Source: JAGTVG01 sp963820995 (GTDB lineage Bacteria; Bacteroidota; Bacteroidia; Cytophagales; Cyclobacteriaceae). Taken from it: 64,000 bases of DNA. The number at the start of each line of letters is the position of its first letter. The stretch's first letter is position 1. The DNA lies in assembly GCA_963820995.1 (NCBI GenBank), contig CAWGCL010000002.1, positions 186,001 to 250,000 on the forward strand, in the 5' to 3' direction. Position numbers and translations under genes: made by a program. The notes under the pieces were generated by a model. The model searched no databases, had not been told where the DNA came from, and saw nothing but the letters and a program-made list of their open reading frames with translations. Below are positions 42,826 through 52,146 of this stretch, one piece after another.

Positions 42826-44097
42826 ATGATTAAAGATCGAACCATATTTGAATTTATCAAAGAAGAGGAACACAGACAGAAGTCTGGCCTTGAATTGATC
42901 GCCTCTGAAAATTTTGTCTCAAACCAGGTAATGGAGGCAATGGGAACTGTTCTTACCAATAAATATGCCGAAGGATTGCCCGGTAAAAGGTATTATGGAG
43001 GTTGTGAAATTGTTGATAAGATAGAATCTTTGGCAAGGGATCGTGCAAAAGTCCTATTCAATGCCGAGTGGGTAAATGTCCAACCTCATTCCGGAGCTCA
43101 GGCAAATGCTGCGGTCATGCTGGCATTAATAAATCCAGGTGACAAAATACTTGGATTCGATCTTTCCCATGGTGGTCATTTAACCCATGGTTCTCCTGTT
43201 AATTTCTCCGGGAAACTATACAATCCATCATTTTATGGTGTAAAAGAAGAAACCGGGAGAATTGATTGGGATGAAGTGGAGAAAATTGCTGATATTGAAA
43301 AGCCAAAACTGATCATATGTGGAGCCTCGGCATATAGCAGGGAATGGAATTATAAAAAGCTCAGGGAGATAGCTGATAAGCATAATGCATTCTTAATGGC
43401 TGATATTGCTCACCCAAGTGGTTTAATAGCCAGAGGATTACTCGATGATCCTATGCCTTATTGCCATGTGGTCACCACAACAACTCACAAAACTTTAAGA
43501 GGACCAAGAGGAGGCATGATTTTAATGGGTAAGGATTTTGAAAATCCAATGGGTTTGAAAACACCCAAAGGGAAAACCAGAATGATGTCTTCCCTGCTTG
43601 ATTCAGGGGTATTCCCAGGAACGCAAGGTGGCCCACTCGAACACGTTATCGCAGCAAAAGCGGTTTCTTTTGAAGAAGCCTTATCTGATGACTATCTAAC
43701 TTATGTGAAACAAGTCCGGAAAAATGCCCAGGCTATGGCATCTGAATTTTTAGGGAGGGATTATAAGATTATTTCCAACGGAACAGATAACCACTTGATG
43801 TTAATAGACTTAAGGTCGAAAGGGTTGACCGGGAAGCAAGCGGAAGATGCACTCATACAAGCTGATATTACTATAAATAAAAATATGGTTCCCTTTGATG
43901 ACCGATCACCTTTTATTACTTCAGGTATGCGAATTGGCACTGCAGCCGTTACTACCAGAGGCCTTCTTGAATCAGATATGCAGCGTATTGTAGAATTGAT
44001 TGATAAAGTATTAGCAAATATTGATCATGAAGAAGTAGTTTTGGAGGTCAAAAAAGAAGTAAATAATTGGATGTTGGATTATCCGCTTTTTAAGTAA
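42826..44097 (+). CDS. glyA: Serine hydroxymethyltransferase
   Basis: 423-residue PLP enzyme converting serine and tetrahydrofolate to glycine and methylene-THF. Key parts are LIASENFVSNQVMEAMG, RYYGGCEIVD, SHGGHLTHGSPVNFSG, MADIAHPSGLIA, and TTTTHKTLRGPRGG with the PLP lysine (K222). Length and all motifs are standard. It is followed by tatC after only 6 bases, then rpiB, so the three form an operon-like run. Confidence 0.97.
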   Translation: MIKDRTIFEFIKEEEHRQKSGLELIASENFVSNQVMEAMGTVLTNKYAEGLPGKRYYGGCEIVDKIESLARDRAKVLFNAEWVNVQPHSGAQANAAVMLALINPGDKILGFDLSHGGHLTHGSPVNFSGKLYNPSFYGVKEETGRIDWDEVEKIADIEKPKLIICGASAYSREWNYKKLREIADKHNAFLMADIAHPSGLIARGLLDDPMPYCHVVTTTTHKTLRGPRGGMILMGKDFENPMGLKTPKGKTRMMSSLLDSGVFPGTQGGPLEHVIAAKAVSFEEALSDDYLTYVKQVRKNAQAMASEFLGRDYKIISNGTDNHLMLIDLRSKGLTGKQAEDALIQADITINKNMVPFDDRSPFITSGMRIGTAAVTTRGLLESDMQRIVELIDKVLANIDHEEVVLEVKKEVNNWMLDYPLFK

Positions 44098-44103
44098 GGT
44101 AAA

Positions 44104-44925
44104 GTGTCAGAGACGGTAGAAAAAGAGATGTCATTTCTTGACCACCTTGAAGAACTCAGGTGGCATATTGTTAGATCATTGGCGGCTATATTGGTTTTCG
44201 CCATAGTTGCATTTGTGGCTAAGAAAATAATATTTCATGACATAATTCTGGGTCCCAGCAGACCAGATTTCTGGACCTATCGAATGCTATGTAAAATTAG
44301 CGAGATGATCAACACCAATGTATTATGTATTGAGGAACTTCCATTTATCATACAGAGCCGTCAGATGACAGGTCAGTTTATGATGCACATTACTTCTTCT
44401 TTCGTGATTGGCTTGATCATGGCTTTTCCATATGCTTTCTGGGAAATGTGGCGCTTCATTAAGCCTGGATTATACGATAATGAAAAAAATGTAGCCCACG
44501 GGGCTGTATTCTTTGTTTCACTATTATTTGGATTGGGCGTTCTGTTTGGGTATTTCGTGGTCTCTCCCATCTCTATTAATTTTTTATCGAACTACCAGTT
44601 AGATCCAAGTATCAGCAACGAATTTGACATTATATCTTACGTTGGAACCATATCAATGCTTGTATTGGCCTGTGCTATCATGTTCCAATTACCAATTGTT
44701 GTTTACTTCTTAACCAAGGCCGGTATTGTAACTCCCAAAACCCTGACTACTTATAGGAAACATGCCATTATAATTATTCTTGTAGTTTCTGCAATTATTA
44801 CACCTCCTGATGTGGTCAGTCAGATTTTAATCGCTTTACCTTTGCTGGTTCTCTATCAAATCAGTATTTTTATTTCTAAAACAGTAATTAAAAATGATCC
44901 AGATTTAATATTACTAGACGATTAA
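44104..44925 (+). CDS. tatC: Sec-independent protein translocase TatC
   Basis: 273-residue integral membrane protein with six helices, the receptor for RR signal peptides. The N-terminus SFLDHLEELRWHIVRS is the conserved TatC leader, and FAFPYAFWEMWRFIKPGL-like sequence (AFPYAFWEMWRFIKPGLY at about 102-119) is the second hallmark. The start is GTG at 44104, six bases after glyA; no better ATG lies upstream. It pairs functionally with tatA at 63209. The 273 residues include a long first periplasmic loop, which is seen in Bacteroidota homologues. Confidence 0.95.
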   Translation: MSETVEKEMSFLDHLEELRWHIVRSLAAILVFAIVAFVAKKIIFHDIILGPSRPDFWTYRMLCKISEMINTNVLCIEELPFIIQSRQMTGQFMMHITSSFVIGLIMAFPYAFWEMWRFIKPGLYDNEKNVAHGAVFFVSLLFGLGVLFGYFVVSPISINFLSNYQLDPSISNEFDIISYVGTISMLVLACAIMFQLPIVVYFLTKAGIVTPKTLTTYRKHAIIIILVVSAIITPPDVVSQILIALPLLVLYQISIFISKTVIKNDPDLILLDD

Positions 44926-44928
44926 ACA

Positions 44929-45366
44929 ATGGCATACAGGATAGCAATCGGCGGAGATCATGCTGGATTCCAACTCAAGGAAATTATAAAATCCAAGTTG
45001 GAGGCTGAAGGTTATTTCCTGGAAGATTTCGGTCCATTTTCTGATCAATCCGTTGATTATCCTGACTTTGTTCACCCTGTTGCGAATTCTGTTGAGAGTG
45101 GTGAATATAATTTTGGGATTTTAATCTGTGGAAGTGGAAACGGGGTCGCAATGACCGCCAATAAACATAAAGGTATAAGAGCAGCAGTATGCTGGAACAA
45201 AATGTTAGCTAAACTCGCACGTGCTCACAATAATGCCAATGTATTGTGCCTTGCTGGAAGATTTTTAGATGATGAACTTGCCATGGAAATTGCAGAAACC
45301 TTCCTTAACACCGGATTCGACGGTGGAAGGCACATTAATAGAATAAAGAAAATTACTGATTTTTAG
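44929..45366 (+). CDS. rpiB: Ribose-5-phosphate isomerase B
   Basis: 145-residue sugar isomerase of the pentose phosphate pathway. The signature residues are present: IGGDHAGFQLKE (D10, H11), ILICGSGNGVAMTANKH with the catalytic cysteine C67, and ARAHNNANVLCLAGR (H100). It begins 3 bases after the tatC stop, so translation may be coupled. Its 3' end overlaps the convergent membrane protein gene by 14 bases. Confidence 0.95.
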   Translation: MAYRIAIGGDHAGFQLKEIIKSKLEAEGYFLEDFGPFSDQSVDYPDFVHPVANSVESGEYNFGILICGSGNGVAMTANKHKGIRAAVCWNKMLAKLARAHNNANVLCLAGRFLDDELAMEIAETFLNTGFDGGRHINRIKKITDF

Positions 45367-46771
45367 GTTTAAGGCTATAAACCTGATTACTGCTCTTCGT
45401 ATACAATCTTGATAACTCAGGAATTCTTGAAATCAGTTCTGGCATGGCAGATCTTTCATCAATAATTTTTTCCGGAAGGTCCTTATTAAAATTCTCAAAT
45501 ATTTTAATAACCGTATTATAATTGTCAATTTGACCGATCTGACGTTCAAGCATAACCCAGGACAAATAAGGTGTTGAAAGATGATTTCCAAAATATTTGC
45601 TCGTACCATTCCCCAAGACGAGAAGCCTTTCTCCCTTTTTTTCTTTAAGTGTTATTTCAGATCCTGCATATTGATTTGAATAATCCAGAAAATCATTTCC
45701 TTTGATCAGCCCAAAGCTTGAATTATAGTTTTGAAAAACAATTAGCGAAAGGAACACTAAAAAGAAAATCTCAGCAATGACTATTTTTCTTAACATTAAG
45801 AATAGATGGGCAATAAAAAAAGCCATTACAGGAATAAGCACTATCAGAATATGGGAAGCTTGATGGTAATCTAAAATCACGATCAGGATCCCAAAAATCA
45901 CATACAGAAAATAGTATTTCTGCAACCTAACCTGGTAATTAATAAATCTAAGAGATTGCATAACCCTGAAGAAAGAATACATAAGTATTAAACCTGGGAT
46001 CAGAATTATCCCAAGAATACCCTTCCATGAGATCAAGGCGCTCTCATTTCCAGCCATAAATAAAAAATCAAGATTGAAATAAAATTCATTAAGTTGATTA
46101 TACCAATAAAATTTCAACCATGTTAGGAAAATTGGAAGAGAAGCACCAAAAACTAGCAATAAATAGCGTCTAACTATTGTATTTGTGAAAAAGATAAGAG
46201 CAATTAATACGGGGATTATCAAAACAATATACAATGGATAAAATAATGCGGCTAAACCCGAAAATAGCCCGATCTTTAAAAAATCTTCATCTGCTCTTTT
46301 TCTTCCTTCAATTATCCTGAAAGTATAGTTAATCGAAATTAAAACGAATGTTAAACCCATGAGTTGGGGGGAAAGTGTAATATAATCTTCCATTCCCATC
46401 ATTAGTATAACATATATCAACGAAGGAACATATGTGTTTTGATTATACGCCTTGTATTGAATAAGTCCATAGTTAAATATAACGGCCTGTACGATTACTA
46501 ATAATAAGCCCAATAACCTGTATATAAGATATCCATTTGGAGTTAATAAGGATAAGAGTCGGTAAACCTGTGCAGATAAGGGGCCTATTGGATAATAAAT
46601 ATCAATATACAATTCTCCTCCATCTAAAAGTTTGGCGCCTACCATATGCCACTCAATCTCAGGTAAGGTAATACTTATGCCGGAAATGAATAATGGTAGC
46701 TGAATTATAACAGCTATGAATAGTATTATAAGTATCTTGTAAGGATCGTTTATTTTAAAAAGAGAAAGCAA
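45353..46771 (-). CDS. Multi-spanning membrane protein, glycosyltransferase-39-like
   Basis: 472 residues with about ten to twelve transmembrane helices. The first periplasmic loop contains LPEIEWHMVGAKLLDGGELY, which holds acidic residues where ArnT/PMT-type (GT39/GT83) enzymes keep theirs. It is followed by YIDIYYPIGPLSAQVYRLL. The C-terminal soluble tail is about 120 residues. I cannot tell whether it acts as a transferase; many Bacteroidota relatives are listed as hypothetical. It overlaps rpiB by 14 bases at its end and reads divergently from rbfA. Confidence 0.6.
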   Translation of the reverse strand: MLSLFKINDPYKILIILFIAVIIQLPLFISGISITLPEIEWHMVGAKLLDGGELYIDIYYPIGPLSAQVYRLLSLLTPNGYLIYRLLGLLLVIVQAVIFNYGLIQYKAYNQNTYVPSLIYVILMMGMEDYITLSPQLMGLTFVLISINYTFRIIEGRKRADEDFLKIGLFSGLAALFYPLYIVLIIPVLIALIFFTNTIVRRYLLLVFGASLPIFLTWLKFYWYNQLNEFYFNLDFLFMAGNESALISWKGILGIILIPGLILMYSFFRVMQSLRFINYQVRLQKYYFLYVIFGILIVILDYHQASHILIVLIPVMAFFIAHLFLMLRKIVIAEIFFLVFLSLIVFQNYNSSFGLIKGNDFLDYSNQYAGSEITLKEKKGERLLVLGNGTSKYFGNHLSTPYLSWVMLERQIGQIDNYNTVIKIFENFNKDLPEKIIDERSAMPELISRIPELSRLYTKSSNQVYSLKPKNQ

Positions 46772-46872
46772 ATCTATTAATACTTTTATTGCAAATGTAG
46801 TAAAATCCGGACCTATAATTAATGGCTATATGTTATAATAATTGTTTAATATGATGATATTTGTAAAATATA

Positions 46873-47229
46873 ATGGAAAGTAAAAGACAATTGAAGTTTT
46901 CTAAAATGATCCAGAAGGATCTCAGTGACATATTTCATCATGAGATCCCGGACCTTATTGGAAAAGCCTTTATTACTGTTACGCAAGTAAGAATGTCTCC
47001 CGACCTGGGTGTGGCAAGAGTATACCTAAGCTTGATGATGGTGGATGATAAACAGGAATTGATTGACCACATTATCGAAAGAAAGGGATATATAAGAAAA
47101 CTCCTTAGTGATAGGATCGGGAAAAAAGTCCGGGTGATTCCTGACCTGATGTTCTTCCTCGATGATAGCATGGAGTATTCCGAGAACATTGAACGTATCC
47201 TGAAAAACCTTGATATCCCCCCAGAATAG
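46873..47229 (+). CDS. rbfA: Ribosome-binding factor A
   Basis: 118-residue KH-like 30S maturation factor. The family hallmarks are at both ends: the N-terminal KRQLKFSKMIQKDLSDIF and the core LGVARVYLSLMM, IRKLLSDRIGKKVRVIPDL and the final DDSMEYSENIERIL. It starts a two-gene run with the LolC/E-like permease, 12 bases apart. Confidence 0.94.
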   Translation: MESKRQLKFSKMIQKDLSDIFHHEIPDLIGKAFITVTQVRMSPDLGVARVYLSLMMVDDKQELIDHIIERKGYIRKLLSDRIGKKVRVIPDLMFFLDDSMEYSENIERILKNLDIPPE

Positions 47230-47241
47230 AACCATTATATT

Positions 47242-48465
47242 TTGAACTTATCTTTATTCATAGCCAGGAAATACTTTTTCTCAAAGAAAAAAAGAAATTT
47301 CATTAATGTTATTTCATTGATCTCTATGGTTGGTGTTGCAGTTGGGACGATGGCACTGGTGGTTGTCCTATCTGTATTTAACGGATTGGAAGGATTCATC
47401 CGGTCACTCTACAGCTCATTTGATCCTGATATAAAAGTAGTCCCACTTCAGGGGAAATCATTTTTGATGGATTCGTTATCATTAAATTTGATCCGAGATC
47501 TGGAAGGGATTGAATTTGTTTCTGAAATAATAGAGGATAATGCTTATGTTAAATTCCGTGATGCCGAAATGGTGGTGAAACTAAAAGGGGTAGATCATAA
47601 TTTTATTAAAAATACCCGTTTAAAAAACAGTATTGTTGAAGGCAACCTTGTTTTAGAAGATGACAAGATCCCGTATGCGGTGATTGGTCGGGGTATACAG
47701 TATACTTTGAATATTACTGACCTGGGTGATTTTTATCCTTTGCAATTTTATTACCCTAAAAAGAGAAGAGGAAGTTCAATTAATCCTGCTCAATTAACAA
47801 ATAGAAGAAATATTAATATTGGTGGCATTTTTGCAATAGAGAAACAATTTGACATGAATTATATTCTGGTTCCTATCAGATTTGCAAGCCAGTTGATGGA
47901 TTATGGGATGAAGAGAACAGCACTGGAAATAAATATCAAAGAGGATGCAGACCAGGACAGGATCATTTCTGAAATCAGCAAAATTATTGGGAATTCGTTT
48001 AATGTTCTTGACAGCGATGAACAACACTCCTCTTTAATTACAGCCATCAAAATAGAGAAACTATTTGTATTCATTACCTTTTCATTTATTATAGCTGTTG
48101 CGGCAATTAACATTTTCTTTGCCCTTACAATGTTGGCCATTGAGAAGAAGAAAGATATTGCCGTATTGTATGCTATGGGATCAGGAAGGGCACTTGTTAG
48201 GTCTATTTTCCTTCATGAAGGGGCAATCATATCCTTTAGCGGAGCGATAATTGGAATGGCCCTGGGTATAATACTCTGTTTTATACAGCAGCAATTTGGG
48301 ATAATTTCTATGGGAGTCGACACATCGGTAATTGATGCTTATCCGGTTGAAATGAAATTAAATGATTTTTTGTTTTCATCAGCCAGTATAATATTGATTA
48401 CTCTGGCGTTTTCCTCAAGACCAGCTTTTATTGCTTCCCGGTCTTCCGTTATAGATCAATTATAA
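47242..48465 (+). CDS. LolC/E-like lipoprotein-releasing permease
   Basis: 407 residues with an FtsX-type layout: one N-terminal helix (VISLISMVGVAVGTMALVVV), a periplasmic domain of about 200 residues, then three C-terminal helices (FITFSFIIAVAAINIFFALTM and so on). N-terminal LFIARKYFFSKKKRNFINVIS is the LolC/LolE leader of the Lol system that moves lipoproteins to the outer membrane. The start codon is TTG at 47242, with no upstream ATG in frame. It follows rbfA in a common Bacteroidota gene order. Confidence 0.88.
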   Translation: MNLSLFIARKYFFSKKKRNFINVISLISMVGVAVGTMALVVVLSVFNGLEGFIRSLYSSFDPDIKVVPLQGKSFLMDSLSLNLIRDLEGIEFVSEIIEDNAYVKFRDAEMVVKLKGVDHNFIKNTRLKNSIVEGNLVLEDDKIPYAVIGRGIQYTLNITDLGDFYPLQFYYPKKRRGSSINPAQLTNRRNINIGGIFAIEKQFDMNYILVPIRFASQLMDYGMKRTALEINIKEDADQDRIISEISKIIGNSFNVLDSDEQHSSLITAIKIEKLFVFITFSFIIAVAAINIFFALTMLAIEKKKDIAVLYAMGSGRALVRSIFLHEGAIISFSGAIIGMALGIILCFIQQQFGIISMGVDTSVIDAYPVEMKLNDFLFSSASIILITLAFSSRPAFIASRSSVIDQL

Positions 48466-48509
48466 TTATTTAATTCTTCCTTTCACCATGGCGGTTTTAT
48501 AAAATGAAA

Positions 48510-48517
48510 TAAATTTG
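48510..48517 (+). promoter_or_regulatory. Candidate Bacteroidota -7 element
   Basis: TAAATTTG matches the TA-NN-TTTG -7 consensus and sits 13 bases before the outer-membrane protein start. I found no clear TTG at -33, and the leader would be very short, so this is weak. Confidence 0.25.
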
Positions 48518-48530
48518 CATTGTTCTGCAT

Positions 48531-49223
48531 ATGAAAAAAATTTTGTTTGTCATACTATTATTTTTAACATCTCCCCTGATGGCACAGTGGAATGTTGGCC
48601 TCAAAGGTGGTGTTAACATTACCTGGATAAATTATGATGCGAGATTTAATCAGAAAATCGTTGAGCAAGATTTTAAAATGGGCTATATGGGTGGATTGAC
48701 TTTTCAATATTTCAATCAACCTAATATAGGGATCCAAATGGAAGTTCTGTATATTCAGAAAGGATTTAAAACTAAATTAGATACGCTGGAAAATATTCAA
48801 TACGAAAGAACAATTGATTATTTATCCATACCCATGTTGATGCACGCATATATTGGGAAAAAGAAATTCAATATGAGTATAATGCTTGGCCCCTATATCA
48901 GTTATGCTCTTTCTTCAAATGAGATATATACAGAAGATAATGAAAGCGATCGACAGGATTACGAGTGGAATAGAGAAATTGACAATCGGTTTGAATTTGG
49001 ATTACAGGTTGGCCTGGGATTTCGAAATACATTTAACTTTGGGGTCATTGAACTGGAAGGAATGTACTCATTTGGTTTGACCAGCATTTATAAATGGGGA
49101 GCTGTTAATAGTAATCCGGATAAAGATATTTTTTTCCCTATTCCTGAACAGGTACAAAACCAGGGAATACAAATTACACTGTCATATTACAGGTCTTTTG
49201 GAAAAGTGCCAGAAAAGAAATAA
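48531..49223 (+). CDS. Outer-membrane beta-barrel protein (PorT-like family)
   Basis: 230 residues with a signal peptide (KKILFVILLFLTSPLMAQ). The mature part alternates amphipathic strands typical of the OMP_b-brl_2 fold: WNVGLKGGVNITWI, MGGLTFQYFNQPNIGIQMEV, IMLGPYISYALSSNE and FEFGLQVGLGFR, ending with the strand IQITLSYYRSFG. PorT and relatives serve the T9SS, but the general fold is shared by many other barrels, so the role is open. Convergent with rfbA, 3 bases apart. Confidence 0.8.
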   Translation: MKKILFVILLFLTSPLMAQWNVGLKGGVNITWINYDARFNQKIVEQDFKMGYMGGLTFQYFNQPNIGIQMEVLYIQKGFKTKLDTLENIQYERTIDYLSIPMLMHAYIGKKKFNMSIMLGPYISYALSSNEIYTEDNESDRQDYEWNREIDNRFEFGLQVGLGFRNTFNFGVIELEGMYSFGLTSIYKWGAVNSNPDKDIFFPIPEQVQNQGIQITLSYYRSFGKVPEKK

Positions 49224-49226
49224 TTC

Positions 49227-50090
49227 TTAAGATTTAACCAAATCCATAAGGTATCTCCCATACCCGCTTTTAAGTAAAGGTTTTGCAAGTTTTGCTAATT
49301 GTTGCGAGGATATGAAACCCATCCTGTAAGCCGCTTCCTCAATACATCCAATTTTCAATCCCTGACGGTCTTCAATAACCTGCACAAAATTAGAAGCCTG
49401 AATTAGAGATTCAAAAGTACCGGTATCCAACCAGGCTGTACCACGATCCAATATGCCAACAGATAGTTTCTCCCTTCTAAGATAATTCTTGTTAACATCT
49501 GTAATTTCCAATTCCCCTCTGGGAGAAGGTTTCAATTCCTTAGATATGCGGACTACCTCATTATCATAAAAATACAAACCCGGTACTGCATAATTCGATT
49601 TGGGGGAAACCGGTTTTTCTGCAATTGAAATGGCCTTGTTCTGATCATCAAATTCTACAACCCCATATCTTTCCGGATCTTTAACATGATAGGCAAAAAC
49701 TACACCTCCATCCGGATCATTGTGTTTCTGTAAAATTTCAGATAGTCCAGTACCGTAAAATATATTATCACCGAGAATAAGCGCACAGGCATCGTCTTTT
49801 ATGAATGATTCTCCAATAATGAAGGCCTGGGCTAATCCTTCTGGGTTTTCCTGTACTGCATATTGAAATTCACAACCAAACTGAGTCCCATCTCCCAACA
49901 GTTTTTTAAATAAAGGTAAATCATGCGGTGTCGAAATGATCAGTATCTCCCTTATTCCAGCCATCATTAATACTGAAAGGGGATAATAAACCATAGGTTT
50001 ATCATATATTGGCATCAGTTGTTTACTTATAGCTATGGTTATAGGATGTAACCGCGTACCTGATCCACCTGCTAAGACTATACCTTTCAT
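49227..50090 (-). CDS. rfbA: Glucose-1-phosphate thymidylyltransferase
   Basis: 287-residue enzyme making dTDP-glucose, the first step of dTDP-rhamnose and other deoxysugars. The nucleotide loop MKGIVLAGGSGTRLHP is complete; KPMVYYPLSVLMMAGI, LGDNIFYG, and RGTAWLDTGT follow in family order. It is the last gene of the four-gene nucleotide-sugar run, 3 bases after rfbB. RfbC and RfbD, needed to finish dTDP-rhamnose, are not in this window. Confidence 0.96.
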   Translation of the reverse strand: MKGIVLAGGSGTRLHPITIAISKQLMPIYDKPMVYYPLSVLMMAGIREILIISTPHDLPLFKKLLGDGTQFGCEFQYAVQENPEGLAQAFIIGESFIKDDACALILGDNIFYGTGLSEILQKHNDPDGGVVFAYHVKDPERYGVVEFDDQNKAISIAEKPVSPKSNYAVPGLYFYDNEVVRISKELKPSPRGELEITDVNKNYLRREKLSVGILDRGTAWLDTGTFESLIQASNFVQVIEDRQGLKIGCIEEAAYRMGFISSQQLAKLAKPLLKSGYGRYLMDLVKS

Positions 50091-50093
50091 AAG

Positions 50094-51143
50094 CTATATT
50101 TTATAATAAGATTTATAATAATCCTGATAGTTACCTGAAGTGACATTTTCTAACCATAAGGGATTATGTAAATACCACTCTACGGTATTCTCAAGTCCCT
50201 TTTCAAATGTAAAGGATGGCTTCCACCCAAGTTGATCAGTTATTTTTGAGGCATCTATGGCATACCTCATATCGTGCCCCGCCCTGTCTTTCACATAAGT
50301 AATCAATTGTTCTGAGGTACCTTTGGATCTGCCCAATTTTTCATCCATTATTTCACAGAGTAGTTGAATAAGATCCAGATTTTTCCACTCATTGCCACCA
50401 CCGATATTGTACGTATCTCCAATTTTGCCTTTAAAAAAAACAACATCGATCGCTTTAGCGTGATCTTCAACATATAACCAATCACGGATATTTTCCCCTT
50501 TCCCATATACGGGTATGGCTTGATTGTTCTTAATATTATTAATACATAATGGAATTAACTTCTCTGGAAATTGATAGGGTCCGTAATTGTTTGAACAATT
50601 TGAAATAACTATTGGTAGATTATAGGTATTATTATAGGCCCTGACAAAGTGATCAGAGCTCGCTTTTGATGCGGAGTACGGTGACTGCGGATCATAAGCT
50701 GTCGTTTCAACAAAATATCCCGCATCATCAAGGGATCCATATACTTCGTCTGTAGAGATGTGGTAAAACCGCTGACTATCAAACTCTTTCCAGGTTTTCC
50801 TTACAGCATCCAATAGATTTACCGTGCCAAAAATATTTGTATTTAGAAATTCAAGAGGATTTTTAATTGACCGATCAACGTGAGATTCTGCTGCAAGATG
50901 AATTACGGCATCAAACAATTTTTCATTAAATAATTCAAAAATAAACTTCCGGTCTGTTATGTCACCTTTTATAAAGGTATAATTCTTCTTGCCTTCTATG
51001 TCGCGTAAGTTTTCTAAATTTCCGGCATACGTCAATTTATCAAGATTATAAATTTCAATGCCCGGGTATTTATTTACAAATAATCTGACAACATGCGAGC
51101 CTATAAATCCGGCACCTCCTGTTATAAGGATCTTCTTATGCAT
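50094..51143 (-). CDS. rfbB: dTDP-glucose 4,6-dehydratase
   Basis: 349-residue extended SDR enzyme, second step of the dTDP-rhamnose branch. It has the NAD loop TGGAGFIGSHVV, the active-site HISTDEVYGSL (T-D-E), the YSASKASSDHFVRAY Y-x-x-x-K pair and NNYGPYQFPEKL. Spacing to rfbA is 3 bases and to the upstream UXS-like gene 10 bases, so the four genes form an operon. Confidence 0.96.
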   Translation of the reverse strand: MHKKILITGGAGFIGSHVVRLFVNKYPGIEIYNLDKLTYAGNLENLRDIEGKKNYTFIKGDITDRKFIFELFNEKLFDAVIHLAAESHVDRSIKNPLEFLNTNIFGTVNLLDAVRKTWKEFDSQRFYHISTDEVYGSLDDAGYFVETTAYDPQSPYSASKASSDHFVRAYNNTYNLPIVISNCSNNYGPYQFPEKLIPLCINNIKNNQAIPVYGKGENIRDWLYVEDHAKAIDVVFFKGKIGDTYNIGGGNEWKNLDLIQLLCEIMDEKLGRSKGTSEQLITYVKDRAGHDMRYAIDASKITDQLGWKPSFTFEKGLENTVEWYLHNPLWLENVTSGNYQDYYKSYYKI

Positions 51144-51153
51144 ATGAAGGAAT

Positions 51154-52146
51154 TCATTTCTTTATGTAATCATTAAAATTATTATGATTGCTTTGAACTA
51201 AAGCTTCTTTTGGCAGGGACTTGAAATAATCATAGGTAATCTTCAAGCCTTCTCTCCTGCTGACCATAGGTTCCCAGTTTAATAACTTCCTGGCCAAAGA
51301 AATATCCGGCCTTCTTCTTGCGGGATCATCTTTAGGCAATGGCTTATATATGATATTTAGATCTGTCCCGGTCAGAGATCGGATTTCTTCAACAAACTCC
51401 TTAATTGTAATTTCATCAGGATTGCCAATATTTACCGGATTTACATAATCGCTCATCAATAACCTATATATCCCTTCAATAAGGTCCTCAACAAAGCAGA
51501 ATGACCTTGTTTGAGAACCATCCCCGAAAACTGTGAAATCTTCTCCCCTCAGAGCCTGGCCTATAAATGCGGGCAATGCTCTGCCGTCATTTAACCTCAT
51601 CCTCGGACCATAGGTATTGAAAATTCGAACGATCCGGATATCTATCCCGTGAAATGTATGGTATGCCATTGTTATTGTTTCCTGAAACCTTTTGGCTTCA
51701 TCATAAACACCCCTGGGTCCGACCGGATTCACGTTTCCCCAATAATCTTCTCTTTGAGGATGAACCAGTGGATCACCATAAATTTCAGATGTGGAAGCAA
51801 CGAGTATAGTTGCATTTTTGGCCTTAGCGAGTCCAAGTAAATTATGTGTTCCCAGGGAACCTACCTTTAAGGTTTGAATAGGTATTTTTAAATAATCAAT
51901 TGGTGAGGCAGGGGAGGCAAAATGGAGGATATAATCAAGTTTACCAGGCACATGAACAAAGGAGGAGACATCATGCTCGTAAAAAACAAATTCTTTCAAT
52001 TTGAATAAATGCTCTATGTTCCTGAGATCTCCGGTTATCAGGTTATCCATACCGATCACTTCATATCCCTCGTGGATAAACCTGTCACATAAGTGTGAAC
52101 CAAGAAAGCCAGCAGCTCCTGTTACCAATACTCTTTTTTTAGTCAT
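51154..52146 (-). CDS. UDP-glucuronate decarboxylase-like SDR (UDP-xylose synthase type)
   Basis: 330-residue extended SDR protein. VTGAAGFLGSHLCDRFI binds NAD, HFASPASPIDYLKIPIQT is the hallmark of the UDP-glucuronate decarboxylase/UXS branch, and YDEAKRFQET gives the Y-x-x-x-K pair. RIFNTYGPRMRLNDGRAL and DPARRRPDISLA are also typical. It would turn UDP-glucuronate into UDP-xylose, using the product of the upstream ugd, which it overlaps by 8 bases. Confidence 0.93.
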   Translation of the reverse strand: MTKKRVLVTGAAGFLGSHLCDRFIHEGYEVIGMDNLITGDLRNIEHLFKLKEFVFYEHDVSSFVHVPGKLDYILHFASPASPIDYLKIPIQTLKVGSLGTHNLLGLAKAKNATILVASTSEIYGDPLVHPQREDYWGNVNPVGPRGVYDEAKRFQETITMAYHTFHGIDIRIVRIFNTYGPRMRLNDGRALPAFIGQALRGEDFTVFGDGSQTRSFCFVEDLIEGIYRLLMSDYVNPVNIGNPDEITIKEFVEEIRSLTGTDLNIIYKPLPKDDPARRRPDISLARKLLNWEPMVSRREGLKITYDYFKSLPKEALVQSNHNNFNDYIKK